Shown: one piece after another, positions 13,558 through 20,232 of the stretch
How the letters are laid out: every line of letters starts with the position of its first letter
Position numbering within the stretch: the first letter of the stretch is position 1
Assembly (NCBI GenBank): GCA_051891935.1
Contig: JBJFFR010000050.1
Location: 1-20,232, forward strand
Length of the DNA stretch: 20,232 nt
Source: UMGS363 sp051891935
Lineage (GTDB): Bacteria > Bacillota > Clostridia > Oscillospirales > Ruminococcaceae
Reading direction: 5' to 3'
The notes under the pieces: model-generated
The model's input: the letters and a program-made list of their open reading frames with translations, nothing else
What the model was told of the DNA's origin: nothing
Database searches by the model: none
Translations under genes and position numbers: made by a program

Positions 13558-14835
13558 TTAGCTTTCCATAATTGCAAGGATCGTGATGCCCTTATCCTCC
13601 GAACCCTCGGCAGGCTTTATTTCAACGGTGTGCTTTGCGGTATCCTTTGCAAGAAGAATCTGCTTCGGAGCTGCATGACTTCCCCAGCCGCCCGAGAAGT
13701 CGCCTTCAAGCTTGCCCTTGCGCTCGCCGTCAACGTAAACCTCGTAGGTTCCGCTCTTGCCGTCCGTTGTTTTAAGGTAGAGGATGCCGAGATTCTGACA
13801 TTCTGTTTCAAAAGAGAGCGTTCCGCCGCCCTCGGTTATCCAGTTTTCGGGGAACTGCGTATAAAGCTTGTTCTGACCGACCTCAAAGCCGTCGGCGGTG
13901 TATTCCATCTGCGAAGCGTTGACAAGCTTTGCATTTTTGTAGTAATCGTTGGTGTAGCCCTCTGCGTCGAACGCTGTTACCTCTGCGGCAAGCGCAGCCG
14001 TGTCGGAAGAATAAACTCCGTCAAGATAGCGTGAAAGAAGCTGACCGATAATTCCGTGACCGACATTGTTCGGGTGAATATTGTCGGGGGAGATGTCCTT
14101 CCAGTTTATCGTTCCTGCTTCGACCTCGGGATAAACAGCCTGACGGTAGCTTATCATCGGAAGATCGTATGCTGCGCCGATCTCCTTGTGAACATCCTGC
14201 AGGCTCGTTCCGTCTTCCTGCGTTGTGAAAAGGAGAATGACTGCAGGCTTGTTTTCTGCGGAAAGCACCTTTCTTACAAGGCTGTCGTAGGAATACTTGT
14301 TCATTGTCTTGTCCGTGTCATTTACCGAAAATTCGATAACGACAACATCGGGGGAGTGGGAGAGAACCTGCTCGTCCAGACGGTGAACGCCGAGGTAGGA
14401 ATCCGTTCCGCCGATGCCTGCGTTGACGGGATTTACCTCGCACTCGGGGAATTTCTCCTGCCACCATGCAAAAAATCTCGAAGCGTAGCAGTTTTCCGCG
14501 CCCGAAGCCGCCGTTCCCTGCGTTATCGAGCCGCCTATCGCAGCAACGGTTATGCTTTCGCCCTTTTTCGCCTTTTCCATCGCAGCCGCAAGCCTTGATG
14601 TATTTCCCTCGTTTAAAAGCGCACGGTTGTACATCTTGTCGGTAACGCCGCCTTCAAGGTCGAACGGTACGCTCGGGTCAACGGCATTCTCATCGACCGA
14701 AACAACGGTTGTAACGACTGTTCCCTCGGTGTTTTCAGCCGTTTCCGAGTTCGCAGCTTTGTTTCCGCAGCCGCCGAGCATTGATATACATATAATGGCG
14801 GCGATAAATGCTGTTATTCGCTTTGTCTTCTTCAT
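13558..14835 (-). CDS. SGNH/GDSL-hydrolase lipoprotein
   Basis: A 425-residue protein. The lipoprotein signal has lipobox MLGGC with Cys23, so it is attached to the outer face of the membrane. A Thr/Val/Glu-rich linker (about 25-60) precedes the SGNH hydrolase domain: block I GGSITQG (Ser103), block II NAGIGGTDS (about 138-146), block III FSVND (Asn172), block V DNIHPNN (Asp251, His254). All four catalytic positions are present. Residues about 310-425 form a beta-rich domain (GTYEVYVDGERKGKLEGDF). Such enzymes remove acetyl or other acyl groups, often from plant polysaccharides; the actual substrate cannot be read. It is first in the operon with galK and has a good promoter. Confidence 0.88.
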   Translation of the reverse strand: MKKTKRITAFIAAIICISMLGGCGNKAANSETAENTEGTVVTTVVSVDENAVDPSVPFDLEGGVTDKMYNRALLNEGNTSRLAAAMEKAKKGESITVAAIGGSITQGTAASGAENCYASRFFAWWQEKFPECEVNPVNAGIGGTDSYLGVHRLDEQVLSHSPDVVVIEFSVNDTDKTMNKYSYDSLVRKVLSAENKPAVILLFTTQEDGTSLQDVHKEIGAAYDLPMISYRQAVYPEVEAGTINWKDISPDNIHPNNVGHGIIGQLLSRYLDGVYSSDTAALAAEVTAFDAEGYTNDYYKNAKLVNASQMEYTADGFEVGQNKLYTQFPENWITEGGGTLSFETECQNLGILYLKTTDGKSGTYEVYVDGERKGKLEGDFSGGWGSHAAPKQILLAKDTAKHTVEIKPAEGSEDKGITILAIMES

Positions 14836-14878
14836 TTACAGGTCATTCCCTTCGTTATCATTTATATCCAATATATAA

Positions 14879-14907
14879 ATTATATCAAATTTCTCTCTCA
14901 AATGCAA
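14879..14907 (-). promoter_or_regulatory. Promoter of the SGNH lipoprotein/galK operon
   Basis: On the minus strand TTGCAT (14902-14907), 17 bases, then TATAAT (14879-14884), with TGA before the -10 (extended -10). The leader is about 37 bases. Confidence 0.75.
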
Positions 14908-14925
14908 TATTGTTTTATCAAATCG

Positions 14926-15220
14926 CACGGCATTTCAACGAGTAAACAAATAATTAAATATTCATGAAAACATGGGTGTGATCGGCTTTTTTTGTAGGGG
15001 ACGGGTCGCCCGTCCCGATTTATACTAAACACCATTTAAAATATGGAAAAAATCAAGCCGACAATCTCGAATATATAGGATTTCGGCGCAGATTTTTTCC
15101 CGTTTTTTATTGGTGTTTAGTATTACAAGTGTATTGGTAACGATCGGGACGGGAAACCCGTCCCCTACAATAGTTTGTTAATAATTTTGTGAGAAATAAT
15201 TTACTCGTTGAATTACCGTG
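14926..15220. repeat. Outer inverted repeat around the foldback element
   Basis: A 21-base arm at 14926-14946 (core TTCAACGAGTAAA) is inversely repeated at 15200-15220 with 19 of 21 matches. The arms frame the foldback element at 14992-15170 with about 45 and 29 bases of AT-rich sequence between. It may be an older element into which the inner one inserted. Confidence 0.7.
14992..15170. mobile_element. MITE-like foldback element, 179 bases
   Basis: The terminal inverted repeats are 28 bases long (14992-15019 and 15143-15170), 26 of 28 matching, starting TTGTAGGGGACGGGT. Each end is itself a small palindrome (GGGACGGG/CCCGTCCC). Further in, ATACTAAACACCA (15022-15034) is exactly repeated in reverse at 15111-15123, and most of the rest also pairs, leaving a short centre near 15070-15085. 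There is no gene. GTAGGGG-type ends are common in intergenic repeats of many bacteria. No clear target-site duplication is seen. Confidence 0.75.
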
Positions 15221-15244
15221 GTCAAATCAAACCTTGACAATTCC

Positions 15245-15727
15245 TTAAATTTCGGTCATTTCCGCTTCATTTCCGTGCTCACGGATAATGCGCATGACAT
15301 CTTCTGCCTTTAAATAGACGGTCGCCGTGTTGTCGTTCGGGTGAATACCTATCACTCCGCCCTCAAATTCGGCGTCAAGGTAAAATTTTGCTCTGCATTC
15401 GCTGTCTTCAAGAAGTCCGAGCGGCGTGACCGAACCGGGAGTAAGCTTCATTATTTCAAAAAGCTCCTCGGGAGAGGCGAACGAAAGACGCCTTAAACCG
15501 TGTTTGCTGCGAAAATCCTTGAGATCGACACGCTTGTCGCCTTTTACCGATATAAGATAGTAGCCGCTCTTTTTATCGTCACGGATAAAAAGATTTTTCG
15601 CTTCCCAATCGAGGTGGGGAAGCTCAATGGAGTCGATCTCACTCATGTTGAACACGGCTTTATGCTCGACAGCTTCAAATTCTACTCCTTTATATTTTAA
15701 GAAAGCAAAGGTTTCTTCTTTAGTCAT
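15245..15727 (-). CDS. YbaK/ProX-type aminoacyl-tRNA deacylase (PrdX-like)
   Basis: A 160-residue protein that is a single deacylase domain of the prolyl-tRNA-synthetase-associated type. Seen motifs are VEHKAVF (about 20-26), EAKNLFIRDDKKSGYYLI, VDLKDFRSKHGLRRLSFAS, the family hallmark PGSVTPLGLL, and GIHPNDNTATVYL. Members hydrolyse wrongly charged tRNA, for instance Ala-tRNA-Pro, freely in the cytoplasm. The ribosome-binding site is weak (GGTGA). The gene sits about 107 bases after the GH94 gene, with a hairpin between, so it may be read through from there or have a promoter that I cannot define. Confidence 0.88.
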   Translation of the reverse strand: MTKEETFAFLKYKGVEFEAVEHKAVFNMSEIDSIELPHLDWEAKNLFIRDDKKSGYYLISVKGDKRVDLKDFRSKHGLRRLSFASPEELFEIMKLTPGSVTPLGLLEDSECRAKFYLDAEFEGGVIGIHPNDNTATVYLKAEDVMRIIREHGNEAEMTEI

Positions 15728-15761
15728 TTTTTCACCGTTCTTTTATCTTACATTACAACTA

Positions 15762-15807
15762 ACGCAGCTCACGAAAAACGTATAAACCGATTTTCCGCGA
15801 GCTGCGT
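15762..15807. repeat. Imperfect hairpin between the GH94 and deacylase genes
   Basis: ACGCAGCTC (15762-15770) pairs exactly with GAGCTGCGT (15799-15807), with partly matched bases inside. No T-run follows on either strand, so it is not a classical terminator. It could be a processing or stabilising hairpin, or a repeat. Confidence 0.5.
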
Positions 15808-15834
15808 CTTAATTTATCTGCAAATTATTGACGA

Positions 15835-18231
15835 TCAGCCAAGTGTAACTACTACTTCGTTTACGTCCTTGAGCTTTGCAGCAGGGATAAGGTTGCCTTC
15901 GAGCTTTTCGCCGTTGAGCTCAACGCTTGCAACGCCGCTTTCAACGCCGTTAGGATTGTTGAAGGTCATATTGAGCTTCTTTCCTCTGAAGGTCTTTTCG
16001 ACGGTGTAAGACTTCCACTCGGAAGGAATTGAAGGATCAACAACAAGTCCTTCTGCGTTCGGACGCATACCGAGGATACCCTCAACAGTACCAACCATTA
16101 CGGTCGAAGCTGTACCTGTGAGCCAATGAACGTGTGCACGGCCTGCGAACGGGCTGTCCTTGCCCTCTACGAACTGACCGTAAACGTAAGGTTCAAGGCA
16201 TCTGTGTTCTGCGTTGTCGTTGTATGTTGCGGGAGCTGCTTCCTTCCAGTACTTGTATGCACGGTTGCCGTGGCCGAGGAGGGATTCAGCGAGGATGAGC
16301 CAGCCCTGCGGCTGTGAGAAGATACCTGCATTTTCCTTTGTGCACTTGTTGAAGCACTGCATGAGTGCGCCGTTGAAGCCGTGTTCAACGTAAGGAGGAT
16401 ACATTACCATTGCGCCGTAAGGAGTATTGAGCTCTCTTTCTACGCTGTCCATAGCCTTTTCAGCCTGCTCCTTGCTTGCAAAGCCGGAGATGACAGACCA
16501 TGACTGCGGATTGAGCCACATATTTGCTTCGGGGTCGGTTCTCTGACCGATAACAGCGCCGTCTTCCTTGTAGCCTCTGATCCATCTGTCTTCGTTCCAG
16601 CAGGCTGCGAGGATCTCGTCAAGCTTTGCCTTAACGTCGTCGAGGTACTTGATATATTCTGCATCGTTCTTAAGAACTGCATATTCACGGAGGATCTTAA
16701 CAGCATATACGAGCTGGAATGCAACGAATGTGGATTCGCCCTTCTTGCCAAGGCGGAGACAGTCGTTCCAGTCAGCGTGAAGACCTGCAGGCATACCGTG
16801 GTTGCCGAGGTTGTTCATGGAGAACATGATAGCTCTCTTAAGGTGGTCGTAAACTGTGCCCTTTTCGCCGTCGTTTGCGTAGAAGATCTCTTCATCGAGG
16901 AATGCGATATCGCCGCTTTCGGAGATGTACTTGTAAATTGTCGGGAAGAGCCAGAGAGCGTCATCGGCACGGTAGGAAGGATGACCTGTTTCCTTTGCGT
17001 ATGCTGTATTCTCGTCGTTCTCGTCGGGGTGGTTTTCCTGACCTGCTTTATGAGTGTACTTAACGAGCGGAAGACCTGCGCCGTTAGTAACCTGTGCGGA
17101 AAGCATGAATTCGATCTGCTTCTTTGCCATTTCGGGAGCAAGGTGGATGATACCCTGGATATCCTGTACAGTATCACGGTAGCCGAAGCCGTTTCTCAAA
17201 CCGCAGTACTGGAAGGAAGCTGCTCTTGACCAGATGAATGTGATGAAGCAGTTGTAAGCGTTCCAAACGTTTACCATATTGTTGAAGTCGGCATCGGGAG
17301 TATTTACCTGGAAGTTGCCGAGCTTTTCGTGCCAGTAGTTTTTGAGCTCCTCAACCTCGGCCTCAACAACGCCGGGCTTTTCGTACTTTGCAATGATCTC
17401 CTTTGCAACAGCTTCGGGCTTCTGACCGAGAACATAGGTGAGTTCCTTTGTTTCACCAGGCTGGAGAACGATATCGCTCTGGAGAGCGCCGCAGGAGTTT
17501 GTGTTATAGTTGAGCTGACCCTTAAGGCCTTCTTCAATGCCCTTCGGATTAGCATAGCCTCTGTAAGAACCTACAAATGCGTCACGATCGCCGCAGTAAG
17601 CATCAACCTTTGCCTTTGCAACGCCGAGGAAACGCTCGTTGTCGGGGTTCTTAAAGATCTCGTTCTGCTTCTGGAGGATGAAGTTATCCTTGAAGTATGT
17701 GCGAGTGATGAAGAGTGTGTACTGGAGGTTTACCTGATCCTGCTCGTAGTTATTGTCGTTTACGAATTCGCAGTAGCCGGTAACGGAAAGCTTTCTGGGC
17801 TTGCTGTCGGTGTTTGTGATCTTTGCAGCCCATACTTCGTATGTAGCATCCTTCGGAACATAGTATGTAACCTCGGACTTGATGCCCTTGTATTCGGAAG
17901 TGATAACGGTGTAAGCTGTACCGTGACGGCATTCGCTCTTGAATTCGGCAAGATCCTTGCATACGGGCGCCCAGGAAGCAGACCAGTATTCGCCTGTTTC
18001 GCCGTCCTTGATATAAACGTAACGACCCGGCTGGTCAACAGCAACGGAGTTGAAACGGTAACGGATAACACGACCGTTAGCGCCGCTCTTTACAAAGCTG
18101 TAGCCGCCTGCGTTGTTCGAGATGATAGCGCCGTATTCGGGGGAACCGAGATAGTTCGCCCAAGGCATTGGAGTTTCGGGGTTAGTGATGACATATTCCT
18201 TATTCGCAAGGTCAAAATGTCCGTAGTTCAT
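15835..18231 (-). CDS. GH94 beta-glucoside phosphorylase, probably cellobiose phosphorylase
   Basis: A 798-residue cytoplasmic enzyme without a signal peptide. The start MNYGHFDLANKEYVIT, then PWANYLG and NNAGGYSF, is typical of GH94. The catalytic domain holds FGYRDTVQD and ADWNDC; Asp490 of the DWND motif is the expected general acid. The C-terminal part has HRCLEPYVYGQ, WLTGTAS and GLVVDPSIPSEW. GH94 enzymes split a beta-disaccharide with phosphate to give a sugar 1-phosphate, saving ATP. Length fits cellobiose or diacetylchitobiose phosphorylase (about 800); cellodextrin and laminaribiose enzymes are longer. Cellobiose is preferred from the likely fibre-degrading host; this is inference. 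The ATG at 18231 is chosen over an upstream frame extension because AAGGAG precedes it. Confidence 0.87.
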   Translation of the reverse strand: MNYGHFDLANKEYVITNPETPMPWANYLGSPEYGAIISNNAGGYSFVKSGANGRVIRYRFNSVAVDQPGRYVYIKDGETGEYWSASWAPVCKDLAEFKSECRHGTAYTVITSEYKGIKSEVTYYVPKDATYEVWAAKITNTDSKPRKLSVTGYCEFVNDNNYEQDQVNLQYTLFITRTYFKDNFILQKQNEIFKNPDNERFLGVAKAKVDAYCGDRDAFVGSYRGYANPKGIEEGLKGQLNYNTNSCGALQSDIVLQPGETKELTYVLGQKPEAVAKEIIAKYEKPGVVEAEVEELKNYWHEKLGNFQVNTPDADFNNMVNVWNAYNCFITFIWSRAASFQYCGLRNGFGYRDTVQDIQGIIHLAPEMAKKQIEFMLSAQVTNGAGLPLVKYTHKAGQENHPDENDENTAYAKETGHPSYRADDALWLFPTIYKYISESGDIAFLDEEIFYANDGEKGTVYDHLKRAIMFSMNNLGNHGMPAGLHADWNDCLRLGKKGESTFVAFQLVYAVKILREYAVLKNDAEYIKYLDDVKAKLDEILAACWNEDRWIRGYKEDGAVIGQRTDPEANMWLNPQSWSVISGFASKEQAEKAMDSVERELNTPYGAMVMYPPYVEHGFNGALMQCFNKCTKENAGIFSQPQGWLILAESLLGHGNRAYKYWKEAAPATYNDNAEHRCLEPYVYGQFVEGKDSPFAGRAHVHWLTGTASTVMVGTVEGILGMRPNAEGLVVDPSIPSEWKSYTVEKTFRGKKLNMTFNNPNGVESGVASVELNGEKLEGNLIPAAKLKDVNEVVVTLG

Positions 18232-18302
18232 GGGAACACGCTCCTTTTTGATTCTTTGATTTTTACATTTTAATCGGGGAAACATTCAAGAAAAATTTTC
18301 TT

Positions 18303-18316
18303 TGTAAACGTTTCTC
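18303..18316 (-). promoter_or_regulatory. LacI/CcpA-type operator-like palindrome
   Basis: The core AAACGTTT (18306-18313) is a perfect palindrome in TGTAAACGTTTCTC. It resembles a catabolite-responsive element but misses the final CA. It lies about 9-22 bases after the predicted start of the GH94 transcript, where a bound repressor could block elongation. Confidence 0.5.
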
Positions 18317-18330
18317 CACCATTAATTTCA

Positions 18331-18359
18331 ATTGTAGCATTTTCACACAGACATTTCAA
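18331..18359 (-). promoter_or_regulatory. Promoter of the GH94 phosphorylase gene
   Basis: On the minus strand TTGAAA (18354-18359), 17 bases, then TACAAT (18331-18336). The leader is about 93 bases and includes the AAACGTTT palindrome. Confidence 0.8.
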
Positions 18360-18439
18360 GGGGGTAATAAAAAAATTCATAATTTAAAACGATTAAGCAA
18401 GCAAATTTTTTTGCAGAATGACATAAATACAGTTGGTAT

Positions 18440-18468
18440 TTGACAGTATTGTTCAAAGATGATAAAAT
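18440..18468 (+). promoter_or_regulatory. Promoter of the MNT/HEPN pair
   Basis: TTGACA (18440-18445), 17 bases, TAAAAT (18463-18468). The expected start is near 18475, which places the upstream in-frame ATG at 18474 at or before the RNA end and favours the GTG start at 18507. Confidence 0.82.
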
Positions 18469-18506
18469 AAAGTATGAAAAAATGTTTTCTGCGGAGGTGT
18501 TCGGCT

Positions 18507-18797
18507 GTGAGATACGATCTTGATAAAAGGGTCGAAGAGGATATTATCAATATCGCCCAAAAAAACGACATAAAAAAAGTTATCCTTTTCGGTTCAAGAG
18601 CAAGATGTCAAAACTCGGAAAGAAGTGACATTGACCTTGCAGTCAGCGGAGGCAATGCCATTGACTTTTACTACGACCTTGAAGAAAATGCGTGGACGCT
18701 TCTTATGTTTGACGTTGTTGACCTTAATAAAGGAATATCGGACGAGTTAAAAGCCGAAATTGACAGAGAAGGAGTTTTGCTGTATGAAAAAATATGA
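18507..18797 (+). CDS. MNT-type minimal nucleotidyltransferase (antitoxin-like)
   Basis: A 96-residue protein of the HI0073/MntA type. The active site is complete: GS at 29-30, ten residues, then D41-I-D43 (GS-x10-D-x-D), in a short beta-alpha fold ending in DVVDLNKGISDELK. In studied pairs the enzyme adds AMP to the HEPN partner and so silences it. The GTG start has GGAGG 9 bases upstream; the ATG 11 codons earlier lies at the predicted RNA start. The end overlaps the HEPN gene by 14 bases, implying coupled translation. Confidence 0.9.
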   Translation: MRYDLDKRVEEDIINIAQKNDIKKVILFGSRARCQNSERSDIDLAVSGGNAIDFYYDLEENAWTLLMFDVVDLNKGISDELKAEIDREGVLLYEKI

Positions 18798-19176
18798 AAA
18801 TTTTAGTCGTGCGCTCGCAAATCTTAAAGAGGGTGCCGAAACAAAAGAACCTTATACCGTTGTTGAACAGGTGGGTATAGCAGGACTTTTTACAATTTGC
18901 TTTGAACAGTCTTGGAAACTGATTAAAGAAATCCTCGATAATCACGGACGCACCGACGAAAGAGTAGGCTCCCCGAGAGCTGTCATAAAGCTTGCTTATC
19001 AATGCGGAATGATAGAAAACTGCGAAGGCTGGCTTAAACTGCTTGAAGCAAGGAATATTCTTGCCCACACTTACAGCGATGAACAGTCTTTAGCTGTCAT
19101 TCGCAGGCTGAAAAAAGACTTTATTCCGCTTTTTGAAGCTCTTAAAACAGAGATCGACACGGGAGATTGGCTGTAA
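18784..19176 (+). CDS. HEPN-domain protein, HI0074 family (toxin-like)
   Basis: A 130-residue all-helical protein with AGLFTICFEQSWKLIKE, GSPRAVIKLA and the HEPN motif RNILAHTY (Arg90, His95, Tyr97), that is R-x4-H-x-Y. In the Shewanella HepT/MntA system this motif makes the RNase site, and its Tyr is modified with AMP by the MNT partner. The motif is complete here, so the pair could be an active toxin-antitoxin system. HI0074 relatives were first named nucleotidyltransferase substrate-binding proteins, so a non-toxin role remains possible. It ends 30 bases before tatD, which may be co-transcribed. Confidence 0.88.
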   Translation: MKKYENFSRALANLKEGAETKEPYTVVEQVGIAGLFTICFEQSWKLIKEILDNHGRTDERVGSPRAVIKLAYQCGMIENCEGWLKLLEARNILAHTYSDEQSLAVIRRLKKDFIPLFEALKTEIDTGDWL

Positions 19177-19206
19177 TACTAATTCCCGATAAAAAGGAGA
19201 ACCAAA

Positions 19207-19977
19207 ATGCTGACATACATTGATTCACACGCACACTACGATGACGAACAGTTTGACTCCGACAGAGATGAGCTGCTACTGCGGCTTAACAAGGGCGGCG
19301 TTCGGAACATCGTCAACATTGGCTGCACTGTTGAACGCTCGCAGTTTTCGGTTGAACTTGCAAAAAAATATCCGTTCGTTTACGCAGCGGTCGGCATTCA
19401 TCCCGAGGACGCTTCGGACGCACCGAGCGGCTATCTTGATATCATCCGCAAAATGGCGGAGTATGAAAAGGTCGTTGCTATAGGCGAGATAGGACTTGAC
19501 TATCACTTTGAAGGCTTCGACAGGGAAATGCAGATACGCTTCTTTGAGGAGCAGCTTGACCTTGCAAAGGAAATGGGACTGCCCGTTGTTATCCACTCGC
19601 GCGATGCGACGGAGGACACAATGAATATTCTCCAAAAAAGGGGAGAAGTGAGCGGCGTTATGCACTGCTTTTCGGGTTCGGCGGAAACAGCCAAACAGGT
19701 GCTTGCGCTTGGAATGAACATAAGCTTCACGGGAGTTCTGACGTTCAAAAATGCACGGAGAGCCGTTGAAGCGCTCAAGGTCATACCGCTTGACAGACTT
19801 ATGCTTGAAACGGACTGTCCCTATATGGCACCCGAACCGAACAGAGGGAAACGCTGCGACAGCGGAATGATCGTGAACGTTATTGAAAAGATAGCGGAGA
19901 TAAAAGAAGTTTCCCCCAAGCTTGTTGCGGAAAAGACAATGGAAAACACGATGAAGCTGTTCTCGAAAATAAAGTAA
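19207..19977 (+). CDS. tatD: TatD-family metal-dependent hydrolase (DNase)
   Basis: A 256-residue TIM-barrel amidohydrolase. Metal ligands visible are His8-x-His10 (DSHAHYDD), the Glu of GEIGLDYH (about 97-104), the His of VIHSRDA and of MHCFSGS, and the Asp of ETDCPYMAP. TatD proteins are 3'-5' DNases or exonucleases and are not part of Tat export despite the name. The length is normal and all key residues are present. AAAGGAGA lies upstream. It could be read with the MNT/HEPN genes, 30 bases ahead. Relatives often sit next to metG, as in B. subtilis. Confidence 0.95.
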   Translation: MLTYIDSHAHYDDEQFDSDRDELLLRLNKGGVRNIVNIGCTVERSQFSVELAKKYPFVYAAVGIHPEDASDAPSGYLDIIRKMAEYEKVVAIGEIGLDYHFEGFDREMQIRFFEEQLDLAKEMGLPVVIHSRDATEDTMNILQKRGEVSGVMHCFSGSAETAKQVLALGMNISFTGVLTFKNARRAVEALKVIPLDRLMLETDCPYMAPEPNRGKRCDSGMIVNVIEKIAEIKEVSPKLVAEKTMENTMKLFSKIK

Positions 19978-20025
19978 TATCAAGTTATAACATTTGTTGT
20001 TAAAATGCGAAGCCAAGCAGCCGGT

Positions 20026-20091
20026 CGAGCTGGGCACAGCTCGTCAGGTGTCCAGAGGGCGGAAGCCCTTTGGTCGCTTCCGCAGAAGCGA
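20026..20091 (+). repeat. Three tandem short hairpins after tatD
   Basis: CGAGCTG/CAGCTCG with loop GGCA (20026-20043), CCAGAGGGC/GCCCTTTGG with loop GGAA (20052-20073, one G-U pair) and TCGCTTC/GAAGCGA with loop CGCA (20074-20091). No T-run follows, so it is not a simple terminator. It may be a folded RNA or an intergenic repeat. Confidence 0.55.
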
Positions 20092-20148
20092 AACTCTCTA
20101 AACTATGGCAAAAAGCTTTCAGCAATAGCGTAATAACCAACAAATCAA

Positions 20149-20226
20149 AAGCGCAATTCACGAAAAGAAATTTAAATCAGAACGTGAGAAATCGTTTTGT
20201 AAACCAAAAATTCGTGAATTGCGCTT
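20149..20226. repeat. 16-base perfect inverted repeat at the right edge
   Basis: AAGCGCAATTCACGAA (20149-20164) is exactly complementary to 20211-20226, with 46 bases between. A short T-rich stretch follows on the plus strand. It may be a small foldback element or a long terminator hairpin; its right side is near the window edge. Confidence 0.7.
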
Positions 20227-20232
20227 ATTCTT

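Noticed and set aside
15762..15807. Rho-independent terminator of the GH94 gene
   Set aside because: The stem is good but no T-run follows on either strand, so it is listed only as a hairpin.
17329..18273. 314-residue plus-strand frame opposite the GH94 gene
   Set aside because: It is antisense to conserved GH94 motifs, with no start signal or recognisable domain.

Overview
The window looks like chromosomal DNA of a fibre-degrading gut or rumen Ruminococcus or close relative (Clostridia, Oscillospiraceae). Pointers are: coding sequence of moderate GC with AT-rich gaps; strong GGAGG ribosome-binding sites and sigma-A-type promoters with 17-base spacers; a DUF4830 protein; a GH94 beta-glucoside phosphorylase; and a set of small surface proteins ending in an NPGTG/xxTGN sorting-like tail. 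The species assignment is inference.

Layout. 1-230: three tRNA genes (Val, Asp, Phe) on the minus strand behind one near-consensus promoter; the Phe gene runs off the left edge. 475-4458: a minus-strand cluster of a 44-residue membrane peptide, an SPFH protein with three zinc-ribbon repeats, a TFIIB-type zinc-ribbon membrane protein and a TPM-domain protein. The last three match the partners of PspA in Bacillus subtilis (YdjI, YdjG, YdjH), but no pspA is visible. A DUF4830 gene follows after a terminator. 4652-8838: five secreted proteins on the minus strand share a signal peptide and a C-terminal anchor but have unrelated middles; two carry long Asp-rich stalks. Three of them form one operon and two stand alone.

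8839-10267: a mostly non-coding stretch broken only by a 64-residue BFD-like iron-sulfur protein. It holds a nested inverted-repeat element and two orphan plus-strand promoters with a strong terminator, best read as one or two small RNAs in front of metG. 10268-12205: metG (plus). 12295-14835: galK and an SGNH-hydrolase lipoprotein (minus, one operon). 14926-15220: a foldback (MITE-like) element nested inside an older inverted repeat. 15245-18231: a prolyl-tRNA-editing-type deacylase and a GH94 phosphorylase (minus), the latter with a LacI-type operator-like palindrome. 18507-19176: an overlapping MNT/HEPN pair (toxin-antitoxin type). 19207-19977: tatD. 19978-20232: only hairpins and a long inverted repeat.

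How it fits together. The GH94 enzyme, galactokinase and SGNH esterase fit intracellular use of plant-derived sugars. The repeat-stalk surface proteins could bind substrate or coat the cell. The SPFH/zinc-ribbon/TPM genes are probably an envelope-stress module. metG and tatD are often neighbours in Firmicutes; here about 7 kb of accessory-looking genes separate them. The most promising undescribed items are the TGN-tailed surface-protein family, the candidate small RNAs before metG, and the nested inverted-repeat elements.
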